Shown in pieces: positions 1 to 5,790 of a DNA stretch of 11,632 nucleotides. How positions within the stretch are numbered: the first letter of the stretch is position 1; each line of letters opens with the position of its first letter. The DNA comes from Roseiarcus sp050015575. Its GTDB lineage: Bacteria; Pseudomonadota; Alphaproteobacteria; Rhizobiales; Beijerinckiaceae. The stretch lies in NCBI GenBank assembly GCA_050015575.1, contig JBEKBD010000092.1:1-11632 (forward strand). The letters run 5' to 3'. A program made the position numbers and the translations under genes. Below the pieces are notes generated by a model that was given only the letters and a program-made list of their open reading frames with translations, was not told the DNA's origin and ran no database searches.

Positions 1-1442
1 GCATGATCGCGCTCGTCGAGGGCGCCGAGCGGCAGAAGACGCCCAACGAGATCGCCTTGTCGATCCTGCTCTCCGGCCTGACGCTGATCTTCTTGATCGT
101 CTGCGTGACGCTGTGGCCGCTGGCCGGCTATTCCGGAACGGTCGTTTCGGTGACGGTGTTGATCGCGCTGTTGGTGTGCCTCATCCCGACGACGATCGGC
201 GGCCTGCTTTCGGCGATCGGCATCGCCGGCATGGATCGGCTGATCCGCTTCAACGTCATCGCCACCTCGGGCCGGGCGGTCGAAGCGGCCGGCGACGTCG
301 ACACGCTTCTGCTCGACAAGACCGGCACCATCACCTTCGGCGACCGCATGGCCGACGAATTCATCGCCGTGGCCGGCGTCTCGGAACGCGCGTTGGCCGA
401 AGCCGTGTTGCTCGCCAGCCTCGCCGACGAAACCCCGGAGGGGCGTTCGATCGTGGCGCTCGCCAAGAGCCGCTACGGCGTGACGGCGCCGCCGGATGCG
501 GGGCGCACGGGGATCGTGCCGTTCAGCGCGCACACCCGCATGTCCGGCATCGACCTGCCCGGACGCGTGCTGCGCAAGGGCGCCGTCGACGCGATCCTGG
601 CGCAGTCCGGCCTGACGCGCGCCAGCGCGCCAGCCGAATTCACCCACACGGTCGATCGCATCTCGCGCGCCGGCGGCACGCCGCTCGCCGTCTCCGACAA
701 CCAGCGCCTGCTCGGAATCATCCATCTCAAGGACATCGTCAAGCCCGATATCCGCCCACGCTTCGCCGAGTTGCGCGCGATGGGCATCAAGACGGTGATG
801 GTCACCGGCGACAATCCGTTGACCGCCGCCGCGATCGCCTCGGAAGCCGGCGTCGACGATTTTCTCGCCCAGGCGACGCCGGAGGACAAGCTCGCCTACA
901 TCAGGCGGGAGCAGCAGGGCGGGCGGCTCATCGCCATGTGCGGCGACGGCACCAATGACGCTCCGGCGCTGGCGCAATCCGACGTCGGCGTCGCCATGCA
1001 GACGGGCACCCAGGCGGCGCGCGAAGCGGGCAACATGGTCGATCTCGACTCCGATCCGACCAAGCTGATCGAGATCGTCGGCATCGGTAAGCAGTTGCTG
1101 ATGACGCGCGGTTCGCTGACGACCTTCTCGATCGCCAACGACGTGGCGAAATATTTCGCCATCATTCCCGCGTTGTTCGTGACCACCTACCCCGAACTCG
1201 GCGCGCTCAATGTGATGGGGCTGCATTCGGACAAGTCGGCGATCCTCTCGGCGGTGATCTTCAACGCGCTGATCATCATCGCGCTGATTCCGCTGGCGCT
1301 GAAGGGCGTGACTTATCGCCCGGTCGGCGCGGCGGCGCTGCTGCGCCGCAACCTGGCGATCTACGGCCTCGGCGGCATCATCGTTCCCTTCATCGGCATC
1401 AAGGTCATCGACGTCCTGATCGCCGTCCTGCATCTGGCTTGA
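1..1442 (+). CDS. kdpB: Potassium-transporting P-type ATPase subunit B, 5'-truncated by the window edge
   Basis: KdpB is the catalytic subunit of the inner-membrane KdpFABC pump, which uses ATP to drive high-affinity K+ uptake. The frame is open through base 3, and the visible 479 residues line up with E. coli KdpB from about residue 203 to the end, so about 200 N-terminal residues (including the TGES actuator loop) lie outside the window. Visible landmarks, numbered from the first visible Met, are a membrane helix at about 20-40, CLIPTTIGG at 59-67 in the membrane core, the phosphorylation motif DKTGT with Asp105, the TGDN segment of the P domain, the GDGTND hinge motif at 314-319, and C-terminal membrane helices from about 385. 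The stop TGA overlaps the leader of kdpC, as expected in a kdpFABC operon. No truncation or frameshift is visible within the part shown. The identification is secure. Confidence 0.97.
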   Translation, partial: MIALVEGAERQKTPNEIALSILLSGLTLIFLIVCVTLWPLAGYSGTVVSVTVLIALLVCLIPTTIGGLLSAIGIAGMDRLIRFNVIATSGRAVEAAGDVDTLLLDKTGTITFGDRMADEFIAVAGVSERALAEAVLLASLADETPEGRSIVALAKSRYGVTAPPDAGRTGIVPFSAHTRMSGIDLPGRVLRKGAVDAILAQSGLTRASAPAEFTHTVDRISRAGGTPLAVSDNQRLLGIIHLKDIVKPDIRPRFAELRAMGIKTVMVTGDNPLTAAAIASEAGVDDFLAQATPEDKLAYIRREQQGGRLIAMCGDGTNDAPALAQSDVGVAMQTGTQAAREAGNMVDLDSDPTKLIEIVGIGKQLLMTRGSLTTFSIANDVAKYFAIIPALFVTTYPELGALNVMGLHSDKSAILSAVIFNALIIIALIPLALKGVTYRPVGAAALLRRNLAIYGLGGIIVPFIGIKVIDVLIAVLHLA

Positions 1443-1453
1443 GGATCAAAGTC

Positions 1454-2068
1454 ATGCTGAGCCAAATTCGCCCCGCCATCGTCCTGCTGGCGCTGTTCAC
1501 CCTGCTGACCGGCCTCGCCTATCCCCTGGCGATCACCGGGATCGCGCAGGTCGCCATGCCGTATCAGGCCAACGGCAGCCTGCTGCAGGTCGGCGGAAAC
1601 CCGGTCGGTTCCGCGCTGATCGGCCAGAACTTCGCGACCGACAAATACTTCCACAGCCGTCCCTCGGCGACGCAGGCCCAGGATCCCGCGCATCCCGACG
1701 ATCCCAGCAAGACGATCGACGCGCCTTACAACGCCGCCAACTCGACCGGCTCGAACCTCGGCCCGACTTCGCAGAAGCTCCTCGACCGCGTGAAGGCCGA
1801 CGTCGAGGCCAAGCGCGCCGCGGGCTGGCAAGGGCCGATCCCCGCCGATGCGGTGACGACCTCGGCTTCCGGGCTCGACCCGAACATCTCGCCCGAAAAC
1901 GCCTTCGCTCAGGTCGCCGCCGTCGCCAAGGCGCGCAGCCTGCCCGAGGACGCGGTGCGCGCCCTCGTCGAGGCGAACATCCAAGGTCGCTTCGTCGGTT
2001 TGATCGGCGAGCCGCGCGTCAACGTCCTGCGCCTGAATATCGCGCTCGACGCGTTGAAAGCGTCGTGA
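1454..2068 (+). CDS. kdpC: Potassium-transporting ATPase subunit C
   Basis: KdpC is the small single-span subunit that stabilises the KdpFABC complex and helps nucleotide binding by KdpB. The 204-residue product has an N-terminal membrane helix (about residues 8-30, rich in Leu/Ala/Ile) and family motifs including QANGSL, GSALIGQNF, YFHSRPSA and TASGLDPNISP-like segments, ending in NIALDAL. I chose the ATG at 1454 because GAGG at 1441-1444 sits 9 nt upstream. A TTG at 1439 overlapping the kdpB stop would add five residues but has no visible ribosome site. The protein is slightly longer than E. coli KdpC (190 residues), the extra residues falling after the RPSA segment. It follows kdpB by 11 nt and is surely cotranscribed with it. 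No kdpD or kdpE follows: the next gene is on the other strand. Confidence 0.96.
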   Translation: MLSQIRPAIVLLALFTLLTGLAYPLAITGIAQVAMPYQANGSLLQVGGNPVGSALIGQNFATDKYFHSRPSATQAQDPAHPDDPSKTIDAPYNAANSTGSNLGPTSQKLLDRVKADVEAKRAAGWQGPIPADAVTTSASGLDPNISPENAFAQVAAVAKARSLPEDAVRALVEANIQGRFVGLIGEPRVNVLRLNIALDALKAS

Positions 2069-2106
2069 GGCGAGCGCGCAATTTCCTTCTCTGCCGCGCG
2101 ATAAGG

Positions 2107-2125
2107 CGTCGGCCAAAGGCCGACG
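2107..2125. terminator. Hairpin between convergent kdpC and def
   Basis: A perfect 8-bp inverted repeat (CGTCGGCC, loop AAA, GGCCGACG) lies 38 nt after the kdpC stop and 33 nt beyond the end of def. Its position in a convergent gap suits a two-way terminator. There is no run of T on either side, so intrinsic termination is unproven and it may instead be a 3'-end stabilising hairpin. Confidence 0.45.
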
Positions 2126-2158
2126 GACGAGGGGTCGCGCCGCCGGTCGCGCGCGCCG

Positions 2159-2689
2159 CTACAGCGGCCGTTGGCCTTCGGCCGCCCGCTTGGCCATCTT
2201 GGCGAATTTCTTCACCACGCGGTCGCGCTTGAGCTTCGAGATGTAATCGATGAACAACACGCCGTCGAGATGATCGATCTCGTGCTGCAGCGCCGTCGCC
2301 AGCAGCCCCTCGGCGAGAATCTCCTGCGGCTTGCCCTCGCGATCGAGGAAGCGCGCGCGCACTTTGGCCGGGCGTTCGACCTCCTCGTAATATTCGGGGA
2401 TCGACAGGCAGCCCTCCTCGTAGACCGACCGCTCGTCGGAGGACCAGACGATCTCCGGATTGACGAAATATTGCGGCTGCGGCGGTTCGTCCTTCTTGGC
2501 CAGATCGAGCACCACGACGCGGGCCGGCTCGGCGATCTGGATCGCCGCCAAGCCGATGCCGGGCGCGTCGTGAATAGTGTCGAGCATGTCGTCCATCAGT
2601 TTTCGCAGCGCGTCGTCGACCTGCCCGAGCGGCGCGCTGATCAGGCGCAGCTTCGGATCGGGGAGAATGATGAGGGGGCGCGGAGCCAT
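2159..2689 (-). CDS. def: Peptide deformylase
   Basis: This metalloenzyme removes the formyl group from the N-terminal methionine of nascent proteins at the ribosome. All three family motifs are present in the 176-residue product: GIGLAAIQ at 44-51, EGCLS at 92-96 and QHEIDH at 135-140. Cys94, His136 and His140 should bind the metal and Glu137 should be the catalytic base. Motif 1 has Ile50 where the classical form has Thr, a common variation. Length is normal for the family. The ATG at 2689 is supported by an AAGGA ribosome site a few bases upstream. In many alphaproteobacteria def is followed by fmt (methionyl-tRNA formyltransferase); here it is followed by the convergent kdpC, so fmt must be elsewhere or this is one of several deformylase paralogues. 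It is divergent from rmuC across 115 bp. Confidence 0.96.
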   Translation of the reverse strand: MAPRPLIILPDPKLRLISAPLGQVDDALRKLMDDMLDTIHDAPGIGLAAIQIAEPARVVVLDLAKKDEPPQPQYFVNPEIVWSSDERSVYEEGCLSIPEYYEEVERPAKVRARFLDREGKPQEILAEGLLATALQHEIDHLDGVLFIDYISKLKRDRVVKKFAKMAKRAAEGQRPL

Positions 2690-2722
2690 GGCGTCCTTCT
2701 CGCGGTCTCGTTTCGTCCTCGT

Positions 2723-2751
2723 CTGATAATCGCGCTCCGCGGCGCGGTCAA
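2723..2751 (-). promoter_or_regulatory. Putative sigma70-type promoter of def
   Basis: Read on the minus strand, TTGACC (2751-2746, five of six consensus bases) and TATCAG (2728-2723, four of six) are separated by exactly 17 nt. This places the start of transcription near 2716, giving a 5' leader of about 27 nt before the def ATG. The match is by eye only. Confidence 0.5.
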
Positions 2752-2804
2752 ACCTGTTCGTCTTTCGTTCGATTTACGGCCACGAATCGGCTAAGCTCGG
2801 CGCC

Positions 2805-3986
2805 ATGAACCCGGTCCTCGTCGTCCTCGACGGCTATCCCCTGACTTTCGACCAGGCGCTCGGCGGCGCGGTCGTGGCGATCGCGCTGCTGCTGATCGCT
2901 CTCGTCGTCGCGCTCGGGCGTTCGGGCGCGGCGCGCCGGCGCGAAGCCGCGGCGGCGGCCGAGCGCCAGCGCGAACTCGAAGCGCGCATCGCCGCGCTCG
3001 CCCAATCCGGCGCCGAACTCGCCGGGCGGCTGAGCTCGATGGGCGAATGGCTGGGATCGCGGCAGGCGGACATGACGCGGGTGATGGCGGAGCGCCTCGA
3101 CAACGTCGGCGCGCGGCTCGGCGCCGGGCTCGAAAGCCACGCGCAGATCACCGGCGCCAACCTCGGCAAGCTCAACGAACGGCTGGCCGTCATCGACGCC
3201 GCGCAGGCGCGCATCGCCGGCATGACCGAGGAAGTCGTGTCGCTGAAGGACATTCTTGCCAACAAACAGACGCGCGGCGCCTTCGGCCAGGGACGGATGG
3301 AGGCGATCGTGCGCGACGGCCTGCCCGCCGGCGCCTTCGAGTTTCAGGCCGCGCTCTCCACCGGCGTTCACCCCGATTGCGTCGTCCGCCTGCCGGGAGA
3401 TCCGCGCGTGCTCGCGGTCGACGCCAAGTTCCCGCTCGAAGCCTTCACTTTGCTCAATCAGGCGCGCTCCGAGGAGGCGCGCAAGGCGGCGGCGGCCCGC
3501 GTGCGCGGCGACGTCGGCAAGCACGTCAAGGACATCATGGAGCGCTATCTCATCCCCGGCGAGACGCAGGACATCGCGCTGATGTTCGTGCCGTCGGAAT
3601 CGATCTATTCCGATCTCGTCGAGCATTTCGACGACGTGGTGCAGAAGGCGCATCGCGGCCGCGTCGTCATCGTCTCGCCGTCGCTGATGATGATGGCGAT
3701 CCAGGTGACGCAGGCGATTCTGCGCGACGCCCGCCTGCGCGAATCGGCGCACGCGATCCACGCCGAAGTCGGCAAGCTGCTCAACGACGTGCGCCTGCTC
3801 GCCGAGCGCAGCGCGAAACTGGAGGGCCATTTCCGCCAAGCGCAGGAGGACGTCGGGCTGATCGCGACTTCGACCGAGAAAGTCACCCGCCGCGCCGCCC
3901 GCATCGACGCGATGGAGTTCGGCGAGGAGGAGGCGGGCAAGATCGAGACGCTGCCGAACCTGCGGCTGGCGAAGGGCGGGGAGTAA
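2805..3986 (+). CDS. rmuC: DNA recombination protein RmuC
   Basis: RmuC is a membrane-anchored protein with a nuclease-like core that in E. coli limits recombination at inverted repeats; its biochemical activity is poorly defined. The 393-residue product has an N-terminal membrane helix at about 18-37, a charged Ala/Glu/Arg-rich coiled coil from about 40 to 145, then the RmuC domain with NKQTRGAFGQGRMEAI at 153-168 and DAKFPLE at 206-212, the latter being part of the proposed PD-(D/E)xK-like active site. The conserved LMFVPSE and VSPSLMMM-like segments follow. The ATG at 2805 lacks a strong ribosome site, but it places the membrane helix correctly near the N-terminus and no better start is visible. 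It is divergent from def and followed by a GC-rich hairpin. Confidence 0.95.
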   Translation: MNPVLVVLDGYPLTFDQALGGAVVAIALLLIALVVALGRSGAARRREAAAAAERQRELEARIAALAQSGAELAGRLSSMGEWLGSRQADMTRVMAERLDNVGARLGAGLESHAQITGANLGKLNERLAVIDAAQARIAGMTEEVVSLKDILANKQTRGAFGQGRMEAIVRDGLPAGAFEFQAALSTGVHPDCVVRLPGDPRVLAVDAKFPLEAFTLLNQARSEEARKAAAARVRGDVGKHVKDIMERYLIPGETQDIALMFVPSESIYSDLVEHFDDVVQKAHRGRVVIVSPSLMMMAIQVTQAILRDARLRESAHAIHAEVGKLLNDVRLLAERSAKLEGHFRQAQEDVGLIATSTEKVTRRAARIDAMEFGEEEAGKIETLPNLRLAKGGE

Positions 3987-4038
3987 GGGGGCGCTTGTAG
4001 ACGCGGCCGCGGGCTGCGCTCGGCACAATCTGACGAGC

Positions 4039-4058
4039 CGCGGTCTTGCTCGACCGCG
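4039..4058 (+). terminator. GC-rich hairpin downstream of rmuC
   Basis: A perfect 7-bp stem (CGCGGTC and GACCGCG) with a 6-nt loop TTGCTC begins 53 nt after the rmuC stop. It could end the rmuC transcript and insulate the foreign-looking gene that follows. Only scattered T residues come after it, so it is not a textbook intrinsic terminator. Confidence 0.35.
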
Positions 4059-4084
4059 CATTCGTCCATGGGTGCCATCCACGA

Positions 4085-4112
4085 AGGACAGGATTTTCCG
4101 TGGACCTAACAT
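4085..4112 (+). promoter_or_regulatory. Weak candidate promoter of the HNH fusion gene, overlapped by an inverted repeat
   Basis: AGGACA (4085-4090, four of six consensus -35 bases) and TAACAT (4107-4112, four of six consensus -10 bases) are 16 nt apart. The inverted repeat TCCACG (4078-4083) and CGTGGA (4099-4104) flanks the -35 box and runs into the spacer, where a repressor could act. Both elements are short, so chance is a real possibility. Confidence 0.25.
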
Positions 4113-4133
4113 CGTCGTTCTATGCGTCGCGTG

Positions 4134-4138
4134 AAGGA
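4134..4138 (+). promoter_or_regulatory. Ribosome binding site fixing the start of the HNH fusion gene
   Basis: AAGGA lies 8 nt before the ATG at 4147. It is among the best ribosome sites in the window and argues that the 384-residue frame is really translated from this start. Confidence 0.65.
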
Positions 4139-4146
4139 ACCGAGAT

Positions 4147-5301
4147 ATGAACAATCGGGACGATTTTTCCGCGCAAACGAAGAGGATTCTCGCGCTTCGC
4201 GCGGGATATCTGTGCTCCTTTCCAGGATGTGGGCAGCGTACGGTGGGGCCAAGCGACGAATCGTCCCGTGCTGTAGCAAACATCGGCGAAGCAGCGCACA
4301 TCTGCGCGGCCTCACCGCGCGGCAAACGATACGTAGCCTCCATGACGCCTGACGAGCGTTCGTCTATCGACAACGGTATCTGGTTTTGCGCCAACCACGC
4401 CACGTTGGTAGACCGCAATGACGCCACTTACACGATCGAATCTCTCCGCGAAATGAAGCGTAACCACGAATTGGCAAGCGCCCAAGAACTGCGAGGTGCG
4501 TTAGCCCGATCAACGTTTGCCGACGATTTAATCGCGATTGGCCCTGACATTGTTTGCGTTGGCGAGTTGATGAGCGTCGCTGAGTCGGTGTGGGTTATCC
4601 AGATAAAGCACTTCGTGGTTGGCGACGTCGCGACGCTTGTTTCGTTCATTGATTGCTTTGCGAATAGCCCGAACGGCGATCGTTATGTCCTCGTGAATGC
4701 GCTCGGCGATGGGCGCCTCATTTTGCAGGCACCTCGAGTGATCAAAAGCGGGACAGGATACAGCGTCCAATGTCATGTGTCTCGGAGCTTCCCGCGAATC
4801 GACGCTCACGCTCTTGGCACTGACTTCGCGATCTCGACCGAAACCAATGATCTAATGCTCGCTCCCGGCGGCAGCATTGCCGTCGTTTCAGGGCTGGCCT
4901 CTCTGCCGCAACGAATTCGATGTTGTCTCTCCTTGCAGCGAGGCGAAAGCCCTTTCCATCCTGAATTTGGAACGCGCTTCGCTCAATATTACGACGCATT
5001 TCGTGCTTCTCCGTGGCTCGCCAATCTTCTGAAATTGGAGGTAATTAGACAGGCTTCTATCGCGTACAATGACGAGGTCCTGGGGAGGCAACACACGCCG
5101 TTGCAAAGTGTCGGTCGTGTTTGGAGCGTGGACGTGCTGCCGGAAGGTCCCAAAGCGCAATGGCTCTCCGTTCGGATAGATTTGGACGTTCAGGGCGTTG
5201 GCCGAAGGCAGTGGGTTGTTTCAGTGTTCATCCCGCCGAATCCTGGGGCCGCTGCTCCGCGTCCAAGCATGTCGGACATTGCCGCCGGTGTTCGACCGTA
5301 A
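4147..5301 (+). CDS. HNH-type nuclease fused to a gp25/GPW (phage baseplate)-like C-terminal region
   Basis: No named gene is recognised. Residues about 10-108 form an HNH-type domain: CSFPGC (Cys23, Cys28), GEAAHI (His51), the family-like AASPRGKRY and MTPDERSS segments, NGIWFC (Asn76, Cys81) with His84, then LREMKRNHE. Cys23, Cys28, Cys81 and His84 could hold zinc, with His51 and Asn76 as active-site candidates. Residues about 124-220 are beta-rich and unassigned. Residues about 224-363 read like a phage baseplate gp25/GPW-like protein: GTDFAIS, a GGSIAVVSGL segment, LPQRIRCCLSL, RGESPFHPEFGTRF at 265-278, then a helix and a beta-rich end. The gene stands alone between rmuC and priA with its own ribosome site. 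Two 60-base samples of the gene are 53% and 55% GC, and it uses TTA and AGA codons, unlike its neighbours, so it was probably acquired. A role in phage defence or interbacterial competition is inference. The nuclease call is fairly firm; the baseplate resemblance is moderate. Confidence 0.75.
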   Translation: MNNRDDFSAQTKRILALRAGYLCSFPGCGQRTVGPSDESSRAVANIGEAAHICAASPRGKRYVASMTPDERSSIDNGIWFCANHATLVDRNDATYTIESLREMKRNHELASAQELRGALARSTFADDLIAIGPDIVCVGELMSVAESVWVIQIKHFVVGDVATLVSFIDCFANSPNGDRYVLVNALGDGRLILQAPRVIKSGTGYSVQCHVSRSFPRIDAHALGTDFAISTETNDLMLAPGGSIAVVSGLASLPQRIRCCLSLQRGESPFHPEFGTRFAQYYDAFRASPWLANLLKLEVIRQASIAYNDEVLGRQHTPLQSVGRVWSVDVLPEGPKAQWLSVRIDLDVQGVGRRQWVVSVFIPPNPGAAAPRPSMSDIAAGVRP

Positions 5302-5463
5302 GGGCACTTGCGAAATACGAGGTCTCGCGGAATACACTTTCAATTGCATTGCCCGCACCAACGCCTATGTCAACCACGGCCGCGCCCCGCCGGCGCTAAG
5401 GCGGACAAGGTCGAGACGGTGCCTGGTCTGCGGCAGGCGAAAGACAGGGAGTGGGGGCATGGC
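5302..5463 (+). other. Non-coding stretch between the HNH fusion gene and the antitoxin-like gene
   Basis: No convincing gene is seen in these 162 bases, and no remnant of a BrnT toxin could be recognised in any forward frame. A weak promoter-like pair, TTGCGA at 5308-5313 and TACACT at 5333-5338 (19-nt spacing), could drive the downstream gene. The short stretches open in all three forward frames look accidental. Confidence 0.4.
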
Positions 5464-5697
5464 ATGGCGATGAAGGAGCGCATCGTGAGATATTCGGCCG
5501 AAGAATTGCAGGCGATGCGCAGGCGCGGCGAGAGCAAGAGCGATTGGGCGCGAGCCGCCGCCATAACGGAAGCGGAAATCGAAGCGGCGATCGCCGCGGA
5601 TCCCGAGGAAGCGGGAATGACAGTCGATTGGAGCCGAGCGTCGGTCGAAATGCCGCAGTCGAAGGCTGCTCTCAACAGGGGCGATGACAAGCGATAG
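5464..5697 (+). CDS. BrnA-like antitoxin, lacking its C-terminal DNA-binding domain
   Basis: BrnA antitoxins neutralise the BrnT ribonuclease and repress their own operon through a C-terminal ribbon-helix-helix. This 77-residue product matches the BrnA N-terminal half: ERIVRYSAEEL near the start, RRGESKSDWARAAAIT at 20-35, EAEIEAAIAADPEE at 36-49, DWSRASVEMP at 55-64, then KAALN. At that point a full-length relative would continue into the ribbon-helix-helix, but the reading frame stops after 12 more residues, and I could not find the missing domain in the other forward frames downstream. No BrnT-like gene lies upstream, where it would be expected. The start at ATG 5464 is the first of two in-frame ATGs; AGGGAG at 5446-5451 is a possible, slightly distant ribosome site. 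It is probably a decaying or orphan antitoxin, though a short functional form is possible. It converges on priA. Confidence 0.6.
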   Translation: MAMKERIVRYSAEELQAMRRRGESKSDWARAAAITEAEIEAAIAADPEEAGMTVDWSRASVEMPQSKAALNRGDDKR

Positions 5698-5732
5698 CGT
5701 TTCCGATTGAAGCACTCGAAGGTTCACGTGGG

Positions 5733-5748
5733 CCGCTCCGGGCGGTTT
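5733..5748 (+). terminator. Weak hairpin after the antitoxin-like gene
   Basis: CCGC (5733-5736) and GCGG (5742-5745) form a short stem with a 5-nt loop, followed directly by TTT. It lies 35 nt after the antitoxin-like stop in the gap convergent with priA. The stem is short, so this is a tentative terminator. Confidence 0.25.
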
Positions 5749-5790
5749 CGCGATCGCGATGAGCCGGCCCGTATCCCGATCGCCTTGTCC

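Noticed and set aside
1361..2116. A 251-codon minus-strand frame opposite kdpC
   Set aside because: kdpC on the plus strand is well supported and the antisense product has no recognisable features.
2748..4427. A 559-codon minus-strand open frame opposite rmuC and the start of the HNH gene
   Set aside because: It runs across two real genes in the opposite sense, has His/Arg/Asp-rich low-complexity sequence and no family resemblance.
5308..5463. An upstream extension of the antitoxin-like gene by 52 codons from ATG 5308
   Set aside because: The extension is Arg/Pro/His-rich, has no ribosome site and does not resemble BrnA, whose N-terminus begins at the ERIVRYS segment.
5302..5463. A brnT toxin gene or fragment upstream of the antitoxin-like gene
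   Set aside because: The gap is shorter than a BrnT gene and no frame shows recognisable BrnT sequence.
3991..5700. Attachment-site repeats or a tRNA bordering the accessory insert
   Set aside because: No tRNA-like fold, integrase gene or obvious direct repeat was seen at either edge by reading; a computed repeat search would be needed to exclude short ones.
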